DNA from: Streptomyces fragilis | GTDB lineage: Bacteria; Actinomycetota; Actinomycetes; Streptomycetales; Streptomycetaceae | Assembly: GCF_003112515.1 (NCBI RefSeq) | Contig: NZ_BEVZ01000008.1 | Coordinates: forward strand, 248,001 to 312,000 | Reading direction: 5' to 3' | Length of the DNA stretch: 64,000 nucleotides | In this document: positions 32,864 through 39,941 of the stretch, piece after piece | How positions within the stretch are numbered: the stretch's first letter is position 1 | Layout of the letters: every line of letters begins with the position of its first letter | Position numbers and translations under genes: made by a program | Notes under the pieces: model-generated | Told to the model about the DNA's origin: nothing | The model's input: only the letters and a program-made list of their open reading frames with translations | Databases searched by the model: none

Positions 32864-33112
32864 GTGGACAAGATCAATCCCGACTCGCCCCAGTACGTCT
32901 ACGAGCAGCTGGCCTCGATACTGGAGGCGAAGATCAGGTCGGGCGAGTACCCGCCGGGGACGCGTCTGCCGGGGGAGCTGGCGATGACGCACCACTACGG
33001 TGTCGGCCCGGGGACCGTCCGCCGCGCGCTGGCCATCCTGCGGGACGCCGGGCTGGTGGTCACCCGGCCGGCCCGAGGAAGCTTCGTCGCCGACGAGCCC
33101 CCGGGGCAGTGA
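32864..33112 (+). CDS. Minimal GntR-family regulator (winged helix only)
   Basis: An 82-residue protein that is almost entirely a GntR winged helix-turn-helix (YEQLASILEAKIRSGEYPPG, then GTVRRALAILRDAGLV, wing TRPARGSF). It lacks any ligand-binding domain, unlike FadR, HutC or YtrA relatives with C-terminal extensions. It may act as a simple DNA-bound repressor or need a partner. Start GTG 32864 fits the conserved N-terminus (M/V)DKINPDSPQYVYEQLA. It is followed 48 bp later by the thioredoxin-NHL gene. Confidence 0.85.
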   Translation: MDKINPDSPQYVYEQLASILEAKIRSGEYPPGTRLPGELAMTHHYGVGPGTVRRALAILRDAGLVVTRPARGSFVADEPPGQ

Positions 33113-33160
33113 AGGGACGGTGCCCACAAGCACCGGACACCCCCGTGGCACCCTTGAGGG

Positions 33161-34984
33161 ATGAACGACTCCGCGCCCCGTCGCGCCCGCGTTCGCGCCC
33201 CCGAGCTGATCGGCAAGGGCGGCTGGCTGAACACGGGCGGTAAGCAGTACACCCTTTCCGACCTGCGAGGACGCATTGTCGTTCTCGATTTCTGGACCTT
33301 CTGCTGTGTGAACTGCCTGCACGTCCTGGACGAGCTGCGGGAGCTGGAGGAGAAGCACCGGGACACCCTGGTGATCATCGGCGTGCACTCGCCGAAGTTC
33401 GTCCACGAGGCCGAGCACCAGGCCGTGGTCGACGCGGTCGAGCGGTACGGCGTGGAACACCCCGTGCTGGACGACCCGGAGCTGGCCACCTGGAAGCAGT
33501 ACGCCGTCCGGGCCTGGCCGACGCTGGTCGTCATCGACCCCGAGGGCTACGTCGTCGCCCAGCACGCCGGCGAGGGCCACGCGCACGCCATCGAGAAGCT
33601 GGTGGAGGAGCTGGAGGCCGAGCACGAGGCGAAGGGCACCCTGCGTCGCGGTGACGGCCCCTACGTGGCCCCGGAGCCGGAGCCGACCACCCTCCGCTTC
33701 CCCGGTAAGGCGCTGCTGTTGCCGAGCGGGAACTTCCTGGTCAGCGACACCACCCGGCACCAGCTGGTGGAGCTCGACGCGGACGGCGAGAGCGTCGTGC
33801 GCCGCATCGGCGGCGGCTCGCGCGGCCTGGCCGACGGCGGCCCGGACACCGCCCTGTTCAGCGAGCCCCAGGGTCTCGCGCTGCTGGACGACGCCACCGT
33901 GGTGGTCGCGGACACCGTGAACCACGCGCTGCGCCGCCTGGACCTGGCCACCGGCGAGGTCACCACGGTGGCCGGCACCGGGCGGCAGTGGATGCAGGGC
34001 GAGCCCGCCTCGGGCGCGGCCCGTGAGGTCAGCCTCTCCTCGCCGTGGGACGTCGCCCACTGGCGGGGCAAGGTGTGGATCGCGATGGCCGGCGTCCACC
34101 AGCTGTGGGCGTGGGACCCGGCGGCCGGCACGGTCGAGGTGACCGCCGGCACGACCAACGAGGGCCTGGTCGACGGCCCCGGCGCGGAGGCGTGGTTCGC
34201 GCAGCCCTCGGGCCTCGCGGTGTCCACGGACGGCGAGCGGCTGTGGCTCGCCGACTCCGAGACCAGCGCGCTGCGCTGGGTGGACGGCGACGGCGCGGTG
34301 CACACCGCGGTCGGCACCGGGCTCTTCGACTTCGGCCACCGTGACGGCGAGGCGGGCCAGGCGCTGCTGCAGCACCCGCTGGGCGTCACCCCGCTGCCCG
34401 ACGGTTCGGTCGCGGTCAGCGACACCTACAACCACGCGCTGCGCCGCTTCGACCCCGCCACCGGCGAGGTCACCACGCTCGCCACCGATCTGCGCGAGCC
34501 CAGCGACGCGGTGCTGGTGGGCGGGGACATCGTGGTCGTCGAGTCGGCCCGGCACCGGCTGACCCGGCTGCGGCTGCCGGAGGAGGCGGTGCGGGTGGAG
34601 TCGGTCGCGCACCGTACGCGGCGTGCGGCGACCGAGGTGGCCCCGGGAAGGCTGGAGCTGGACGTGATCTTCCAGGCTCCCGCGGGCCAGAAGCTGGACA
34701 CCCGGTACGGGCCGTCGACCCGGCTGCTGGTCTCCTCGACCCCGCCCGAGCTGCTGCTCGCGGGCGAGGGCGCGGACACCGATCTGAGCCGTGCGCTGGA
34801 GCTGAACCCCGCTGTGGCGGAGGGCGTGCTCCATGTCTCCGCGATGGCCGCCTCGTGCGACGACGATCCGGCGAACGAGTACCCCGCCTGCCACGTGCAC
34901 CAGCAGGACTGGGGTGTCCCGGTCCGCCTCACGGCCGACGGAGTGAGCCGTCTGCCGCTGGTGCTCGCCGGGCTGGACGCGTAA
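33161..34984 (+). CDS. Thioredoxin-like protein with NHL beta-propeller (NHLRC2-like)
   Basis: A 607-residue protein combining an N-terminal thioredoxin fold (about 15-160; redox motif C49-V-N-C52 within FWTFCCVNC; cis-Pro region RAWPTLVVID) with a six-bladed NHL propeller (about 175-480; repeats such as LAVSTDGERLWLADSETSAL) and a C-terminal beta-rich domain. There is no signal peptide, so it should be cytoplasmic. The NHLRC2 layout is conserved from bacteria to animals but poorly understood biochemically. An oxidoreductase or scaffold role is inferred. Confidence 0.87.
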   Translation: MNDSAPRRARVRAPELIGKGGWLNTGGKQYTLSDLRGRIVVLDFWTFCCVNCLHVLDELRELEEKHRDTLVIIGVHSPKFVHEAEHQAVVDAVERYGVEHPVLDDPELATWKQYAVRAWPTLVVIDPEGYVVAQHAGEGHAHAIEKLVEELEAEHEAKGTLRRGDGPYVAPEPEPTTLRFPGKALLLPSGNFLVSDTTRHQLVELDADGESVVRRIGGGSRGLADGGPDTALFSEPQGLALLDDATVVVADTVNHALRRLDLATGEVTTVAGTGRQWMQGEPASGAAREVSLSSPWDVAHWRGKVWIAMAGVHQLWAWDPAAGTVEVTAGTTNEGLVDGPGAEAWFAQPSGLAVSTDGERLWLADSETSALRWVDGDGAVHTAVGTGLFDFGHRDGEAGQALLQHPLGVTPLPDGSVAVSDTYNHALRRFDPATGEVTTLATDLREPSDAVLVGGDIVVVESARHRLTRLRLPEEAVRVESVAHRTRRAATEVAPGRLELDVIFQAPAGQKLDTRYGPSTRLLVSSTPPELLLAGEGADTDLSRALELNPAVAEGVLHVSAMAASCDDDPANEYPACHVHQQDWGVPVRLTADGVSRLPLVLAGLDA

Positions 34985-34996
34985 CGACGCGCCGTG

Positions 34997-35045
34997 CGAG
35001 GAGGAGTCCGGTCCCCGTCAGTACGGGCGGCGGGGCTCCTCCTCG
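34997..35045. terminator. Convergent terminator overlapping a gene end
   Basis: Ten perfect outer pairs (34997-35006 with 35036-35045) plus five inner pairs (35013-35017 with 35031-35035). The right arm is inside the last codons of the DUF6458-like gene, whose stop is at 35018. Confidence 0.55.
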
Positions 35046-35239
35046 ATGACCGGCGCGGTCGGCGGCATGACGACGCGGCGGCGCCGCGCGATGCTGGTGA
35101 ACGTCGCCACGCCGATCAGGCCGACGAGCATCAGGATGATGCCGACCAGGTCGACGTTGACGCCGCTCATCTCCCAGTCGGTGGCGAAGGTGAGAATCGC
35201 TCCCACCGCTATCAGGACGATGCAGCCACCCAGTCCCAT
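35018..35239 (-). CDS. Small two-helix membrane protein (DUF6458-type)
   Basis: A 73-residue protein with two TM helices (MGLGGCIVLIAVGAILTFAT; VDLVGIILMLVGLIGVATF) and a basic then acidic tail (ARRRR...EEEPRRPY). It matches the short actinobacterial DUF6458 family in length and in the start MGLGG. GGAG lies 9 nt before the ATG. Function is unknown. Confidence 0.8.
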   Translation of the reverse strand: MGLGGCIVLIAVGAILTFATDWEMSGVNVDLVGIILMLVGLIGVATFTSIARRRRVVMPPTAPVIEEEPRRPY

Positions 35240-35330
35240 GAGTTGTGTCTCCTTCGTGAGGATTCTTCGTCAACTCCGGATACCCGGGCGGCTGCAGCCC
35301 ATGTGTCACAAGGGTTCCGCCACCTTGCCG

Positions 35331-36626
35331 CTACCCCCGCAGGAACGCCGCCAGCGCGCCCGCGAGGAGGAACGGGTCGTCGGCGGCGCACAGTTCGCGG
35401 GCGCTGTGCATCGACAGGATGGCCACGCCGATGTCGACGGTGCGGATGCCGTGGCGGGCGGCGGTGATCGGGCCGATGGTGGTGCCGCAGGGCATCGAGT
35501 TGTTGGACACGAAGGACTGGAACGGCACCCCGGCCCGCTCGCAGGCGTCGACGAACACCGCGCGGCCCGAACCGTCCGTGGCGTAGCGGTTGTTGACGTT
35601 CACCTTGAGGATGGGGCCGCCGCCGGCGCGCGGGTGGTGCGTCGGGTCGTGCCGCTCCGCGTAGTTGGGGTGCACCGAGTGGCCGGTGTCGGAGGACAGG
35701 CAGACGGTGCCGGCGAGGGCGCGGGCCCGGTCCTCCAGGGAGCCGCCGCGGGCCAGCACGGAGCGCTCCAGCACGGTGCCGAGCAGCGGGCCGTCGGCGC
35801 CGGTGTCGGACTGCGAGCCGGTCTCCTCGTGGTCGAAGGCGGCGAGCACCGGGATGTACGGCAGGTCGTCGACGGCTGCCACGGCGGCCAGTGCGGCGGT
35901 CCCGGCGTGCACCGAGAGCAGGTTGTCCATCCGCGGTCCGGCGAGCAGTTCGCGGTCGCGGCCCAGGTAGGCGGGCGCTTCCACGGAGTGGGTCATCAGG
36001 TCCCAGCCGGCGACCGAGCCGCTCTCCAGGCCGGCCTCGTCCTCCAGGAAGGCGATCAGGTCGCCCTCGGCGACGTCGTCGCCCAGGCCCCAGATCGGCT
36101 GCATGTGGCGCTGCTGGTCCAGCTTGAGGCCGTCGGCGTGGATGGAGCGGTCCATGTGGATGGCGAGCTGCGGGACGCGCAGCAGCGGGCGGTCGACGTT
36201 GACCAGGCGGGTGGTGCCGTCGCGCAGGGTCAGCCGGCCGGCCAGGCCGAGGTCGCGGTCGAGCCAGGAGTTCAGCAGCGGGCCGCCGTAGACCTCGACC
36301 GCCACCTGCCGCCAGCCCTGGGACCCGGTGTCGGGCAGCGGCTTGACGCGGAGGTTGGGGGAGTCGGTGTGGGCGCCGACGATGCGGAACGGGGTGTGCG
36401 GGTCCGCGCCCTCGGGCACGAACCAGGCGATCAGCGCGCCGCCGCGGACGACGTAACGGCCGCCGGCCGACGCGTCCCAGGCGTCCGTCTCCGACAACTC
36501 GCGGAACCCGGCCTCCCGGAGCTTCGCGGCGGCGTTCGCCACGGCGTGGTACGGGGACGGGGAGGCCGCCAGGTAGGTCATGAGGTCGTCGGTGTGGCCG
36601 CGGTCGAAGCGGAGGGGTGCGCTCAT
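35331..36626 (-). CDS. M18-family aspartyl aminopeptidase
   Basis: A 431-residue cytoplasmic metallo-aminopeptidase that removes N-terminal acidic residues. M18 features are VGAHTDSPNLRVKP (metal ligand H86), the middle beta domain, AAFDHEETGS with catalytic Glu and metal-binding residues near 270, and the C-terminal TIGPITAARHGIRTVDIGVAILSMHS with the last His ligand. Length and motif order are normal. ATG 36624-36626 is chosen from the conserved start APLRFDRGHTDDLMTYLAAS. It is transcribed in the same direction as the acyl-CoA dehydrogenase but is separated from it by a strong terminator. Confidence 0.92.
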   Translation of the reverse strand: MSAPLRFDRGHTDDLMTYLAASPSPYHAVANAAAKLREAGFRELSETDAWDASAGGRYVVRGGALIAWFVPEGADPHTPFRIVGAHTDSPNLRVKPLPDTGSQGWRQVAVEVYGGPLLNSWLDRDLGLAGRLTLRDGTTRLVNVDRPLLRVPQLAIHMDRSIHADGLKLDQQRHMQPIWGLGDDVAEGDLIAFLEDEAGLESGSVAGWDLMTHSVEAPAYLGRDRELLAGPRMDNLLSVHAGTAALAAVAAVDDLPYIPVLAAFDHEETGSQSDTGADGPLLGTVLERSVLARGGSLEDRARALAGTVCLSSDTGHSVHPNYAERHDPTHHPRAGGGPILKVNVNNRYATDGSGRAVFVDACERAGVPFQSFVSNNSMPCGTTIGPITAARHGIRTVDIGVAILSMHSARELCAADDPFLLAGALAAFLRG

Positions 36627-36660
36627 GGGAGCCAGCCTAGAACCAGGTGACGCGCCGGAA

Positions 36661-36704
36661 ACGGCAGGGCGGGACGGTGCCGGAGCACCGTCCCGCCCTG
36701 CCGT
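36661..36704 (-). terminator. 20-bp-stem terminator of the acyl-CoA dehydrogenase
   Basis: A perfect 20-bp stem (36661-36680 with 36685-36704) with a CGGA tetraloop, 38 nt after the dehydrogenase stop. It is the longest perfect hairpin noticed in the window. Confidence 0.9.
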
Positions 36705-36741
36705 GTCGCACACGTCCGGGACGAGCGAGGACGTTTGGGGA

Positions 36742-38562
36742 TCAGAAGGCCTCTTCGGGCAGCTCCATGATGTCCAGGTCGACGCTCTGGGCGACCTTGC
36801 GGGCGAAGGTGACGCCCGGCAGGACGGTCTTCGCGAAGAACTTCGCGGCCGCGATCTTCCCGGTGTAGAACGCGACGTCCTTGCCGGTGGCGGTCTGCAG
36901 CTTCTCGACGGCCACGGCCGCGCCCTTGAGCAGCAGGTAGCCGACGATCACGTCACCGGCGGCCATCAGCAGGCCGGTGGTGTTGAGGCCGACCTTGTAG
37001 ATGTTCTTGACGTCCTCCTGGGAGGCCATCAGGTCGTTCAGCAGCTGGCCGACGATCGCCTCGAGCTCGCCGGCCGCGCGGCCGAGCTGCTCGCGGGCGG
37101 CGGCCAGGTCCTCACCGCCGATGTTCTGGCCGATGAAGGCCTTGATCTCCTCGGCGATCGCGGTGAGCGGGGCGCCGCCGGTGCGGACGATCTTCCGGAA
37201 GAAGAAGTCCTGGCCCTGGATCGCCGTGGTGCCCTCGTAGAGGGTGTCGATCTTGGAGTCCCGGATGTACTGCTCGATCGGGTACTCCTGCAGGAAGCCG
37301 GAGCCGCCGAAGGTCTGCAGGGACTGGGCGAGCTGTTCGTAGCCCTTCTCGGAGCCGTAGCCCTTGACGATCGGGAGCAGCAGGTCGTTGAGGGCGTGCT
37401 CGGCGGAGGAGTCCTCGCCGTTGGCCTCCTTGACCTGGATGGCGTCCTGGACGGAGGCGGTGTACATCACCAGGGCGCGCATGCCCTCGGCGTACGCCTT
37501 CTGCGTCAGCAGGGAGCGGCGGACGTCGGGGTGGTGGGTGATGGTGACCTTCGGGGAGCCCTTGCCGCCGGCCAGGTCGTTGCCCTGGACGCGCTCCTTG
37601 GCGTACTCCAGCGCGTTGAGGTAGCCGGTGGAGAGGGTGGAGATCGCCTTCGTGCCGACCATCATGCGGGCGAACTCGATGATGAGGAACATCTGGCGGA
37701 TGCCGTCGTGCTTGTCGCCGACCAGCCAGCCCTTGGCGGGGTGCTTGTCGCCGAAGGTCATCTCGCAGGTGTTGGAGGCCTTGAGGCCCATCTTGTGCTC
37801 GACGTTGGTGGCGTAGACGCCGTTGCGCTCGCCCAGCTCGCCGGTCTCGAAGTCGAACTCGTACTTCGGGACGAGGAAGAGGGACAGGCCCTTGGTGCCG
37901 GGGCCGGCGCCCTCGGGGCGCGCGAGCACGTAGTGGAGGATGTTCTCCGACATGTCGTGCTCGCCGGACGTGATGAAGCGCTTGACGCCCTCGATGTGCC
38001 AGGAGCCGTCGGCCTGCTGGACCGCCTTGGTGCGGCCGGCGCCGACGTCGGAGCCCGCGTCGGGCTCGGTGAGCACCATGGTGGCGCCCCACTGACGCTC
38101 GACGGCGATCTCCGCGATCTTCTTCTGGACCTCGTTGCCCTCGTCGAAGAGGACGCCGGCGAAGGCCGGGCCGGAGGCGTACATCCAGATGGCCGGGTTC
38201 GAGCCGAGCAGCAGCTCCGCGTACGACCAGATGAGGGAGCGCGGCGCCGGGGTGCCGCCGATCGCCTCGGGGAGGCCGAGGCGCCAGTACTCGGAGTCCA
38301 TGAAGGCCTGGTAGCTCTTCCGGAAGGACGCCGGGACGGGCGCGGTGTTGGTGGTGGGGTCGAACACCGGGGGGTTGCGGTCCGCGTCGGCGAAGGACTC
38401 GGCCAGCTCGTTCTCCGCGAGGCGGGTCACCTCTTCGAGGATGCTGCGAGCGGTGTCGACGTCCATCTCCGCGAACGGGCCGGTGCCGTACAGCTTGTCG
38501 CGCCCGAGAACCTCGAAGAGGTTGAACTCGATGTCGCGGAGGTTCGACTTGTAGTGCCCCAT
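36742..38562 (-). CDS. Long acyl-CoA dehydrogenase (about 600-residue type)
   Basis: A 606-residue FAD enzyme for the first step of beta-oxidation. It has the ACAD core (MVLTEPDAGSDVGAGRTKA near 165-185; FITSGEHD; the catalytic-base region YEGTTAIQGQDFFFRK near 440) and a C-terminal extension of about 140 residues characteristic of the FadE5-like subgroup that handles long or diverse acyl-CoAs. It starts MGHYKSNLRDIEFNLFEVLG. The promoter region carries two CTACC-N4-GGTAA palindromes, suggesting repression by a TetR-type fatty-acid regulator. It is monocistronic. Confidence 0.92.
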   Translation of the reverse strand: MGHYKSNLRDIEFNLFEVLGRDKLYGTGPFAEMDVDTARSILEEVTRLAENELAESFADADRNPPVFDPTTNTAPVPASFRKSYQAFMDSEYWRLGLPEAIGGTPAPRSLIWSYAELLLGSNPAIWMYASGPAFAGVLFDEGNEVQKKIAEIAVERQWGATMVLTEPDAGSDVGAGRTKAVQQADGSWHIEGVKRFITSGEHDMSENILHYVLARPEGAGPGTKGLSLFLVPKYEFDFETGELGERNGVYATNVEHKMGLKASNTCEMTFGDKHPAKGWLVGDKHDGIRQMFLIIEFARMMVGTKAISTLSTGYLNALEYAKERVQGNDLAGGKGSPKVTITHHPDVRRSLLTQKAYAEGMRALVMYTASVQDAIQVKEANGEDSSAEHALNDLLLPIVKGYGSEKGYEQLAQSLQTFGGSGFLQEYPIEQYIRDSKIDTLYEGTTAIQGQDFFFRKIVRTGGAPLTAIAEEIKAFIGQNIGGEDLAAAREQLGRAAGELEAIVGQLLNDLMASQEDVKNIYKVGLNTTGLLMAAGDVIVGYLLLKGAAVAVEKLQTATGKDVAFYTGKIAAAKFFAKTVLPGVTFARKVAQSVDLDIMELPEEAF

Positions 38563-38603
38563 CGACGGCTCCGTAAGGGATCAGGTGGCGGATTCCGGCG
38601 GTC

Positions 38604-38640
38604 TACCGGCAGGTAACCACGATGATGCTACCCGTCGGTA
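38604..38640. promoter_or_regulatory. Paired palindromic operators upstream of the acyl-CoA dehydrogenase
   Basis: TACCGGCAGGTA (38604-38615) and TACCCGTCGGTA (38629-38640) both fit CTACC-N4-GGTAA and start 25 bp apart, 42-78 bp before the dehydrogenase ATG. Two identical-pattern palindromes in one promoter are good evidence for a specific repressor, probably TetR-like; the regulator is not in the window. Confidence 0.6.
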
Positions 38641-38735
38641 ATAAGCCGCAACCCCGCCCGCGGCATCTGTGACCGAGGACTCCCGTCCGGCCCGCGTTCT
38701 GCCTGGTCAGGACGGGTTGCGGTGTCAGTCGGGGT

Positions 38736-38746
38736 TACCTTCGGTA
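38736..38746. promoter_or_regulatory. Third, related half-site pair near the phosphohydrolase gene
   Basis: TACC-TTC-GGTA has the same half sites with a 3-nt spacer, inside GGTTACCTTCGGTAGCC. It may be a weaker site of the same regulator or a chance match. Confidence 0.3.
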
Positions 38747-38836
38747 GCCCCGTCGGGCCTCCGGTGCTCCGTCCGCGGGAGGGAAATTTCCGGCCCGTAC
38801 GGGCGAGTACCCCTGCTGTCACGGCACGATGGGGCT

Positions 38837-39925
38837 GTGGCCACCACGAACCAGGAGCAGGCGCCCGGCGGGGGACGCCGCGGCGCCGGCCGTACCGTCG
38901 CCACCTGGGGGTCCGCGGCGCTCCTGGCCGGGACCTCCGCCGTGGCCGCGTTCCGGGTCGCCGACGCCGACGGACCCACCCCGGTGCCGCAACTGCTCGC
39001 GTTCCTGCCCTGGCTGCTGGTCCCGGCCGGTCTGGGGCTGCTGTGCGCGCTGCCCGCCCGGCGCCCCGCCCTGGCGGTCTGGGGAGCGGGGCTGGCAGCG
39101 CTCCTCACCTGGTACACGGCCGCGCCCGGCGCCGCCCGCCCCGCCGAGGGGGCTCCCGTGGCCGCACTGCGGGTGCTGACCGCCAACCTGCAGTTCGGCC
39201 GGGCCGCCGGCGCCCTGGTGGACCTCGTCCGGCGCGAGGAGCCGGACCTCGTCTTCGTCCAGGAGTGCGACCCCCACTGCGTGCGGGAGCTGGGCGCCGC
39301 CCTCGCCGGCACCCACCCGCACCACCACGCGGTGGAGGCCCGGGGCCCGGCCGGTTCGGTGATCCTCTCCCGGTGGCCCCTGACGCCGGCCGAGGGAGTT
39401 CCGGCGGAGATGGGGCAGCCGGGCGCCTTCGTCGACGCGGACGGCCACCGGGTGCGGCTCCAGCTGGCCCACCCCTCTCCCCCGACCCCGGGCCGGCTCG
39501 CCGCCTGGCGCGCGGAGCTGGACGGCCTGCGCCGCTGGGCCCGGGAGCAGGAGCCCGGGGAGCGGGCGGCCCGGGAGCAGGGGCCCGGGAAGCGGGCGGT
39601 CCGGGGGCAGGGGCCCGGGGAGCGGGCGGTCCAGGGCGGTGCGGCCGCCGAGGACACCCCCGTGATCGTCGCCGGCGACTTCAACGCCTCCCGCGACCAC
39701 GCCGCCTTCCGCCGCCTGCTGCACGACGGCGGCCTCGGCGACGCGGCCGCCCTGGCCGGCGCCGCGCGCACGTCCAGCTGGCCGGTGACCGGCGGGCCGA
39801 CGCCGGGCGTCCAGATCGACCACGTGCTGGTCTCGGCCGCCTTCACCGCCCGCGACGCGCGCTTCCTGCGGATGGAGGGCTCGGACCACCGTGCCCTGCT
39901 GGTGACCCTCGCCCTCCACCGCTGA
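38837..39925 (+). CDS. Endonuclease/exonuclease/phosphatase-family membrane protein
   Basis: A 362-residue protein: N-terminal membrane segments (about 25-105, LLAGTSAVAAFRVA; LLAFLPWLLVPAGLGLLCAL; LAVWGAGLAALLTWYTAA) and an exposed EEP domain (about 115-360). Catalytic motifs are LTANLQFGR, FVQECDP, VIVAGDFNAS and the terminal SDHRALLVTL. A 10-residue repeat (REQGPGKRAV-like, three copies at about 237-266) interrupts the fold. Members hydrolyse phosphodiesters in nucleic acids, lipids or sugars; an extracytoplasmic site is suggested by the TM layout. The start is uncertain; GTG 38837 follows CACGATGGGGCT. Confidence 0.78.
   Translation: MATTNQEQAPGGGRRGAGRTVATWGSAALLAGTSAVAAFRVADADGPTPVPQLLAFLPWLLVPAGLGLLCALPARRPALAVWGAGLAALLTWYTAAPGAARPAEGAPVAALRVLTANLQFGRAAGALVDLVRREEPDLVFVQECDPHCVRELGAALAGTHPHHHAVEARGPAGSVILSRWPLTPAEGVPAEMGQPGAFVDADGHRVRLQLAHPSPPTPGRLAAWRAELDGLRRWAREQEPGERAAREQGPGKRAVRGQGPGERAVQGGAAAEDTPVIVAGDFNASRDHAAFRRLLHDGGLGDAAALAGAARTSSWPVTGGPTPGVQIDHVLVSAAFTARDARFLRMEGSDHRALLVTLALHR
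39544..39633 (+). repeat. 30-bp coding tandem repeat in the EEP domain
   Basis: Three consecutive 30-bp units encode REQEPGERAA, REQGPGKRAV and RGQGPGERAV. They lie in a surface loop between conserved strands of the EEP fold. Confidence 0.75.
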
Positions 39926-39941
39926 CGCTTCGCTCCCGGCG

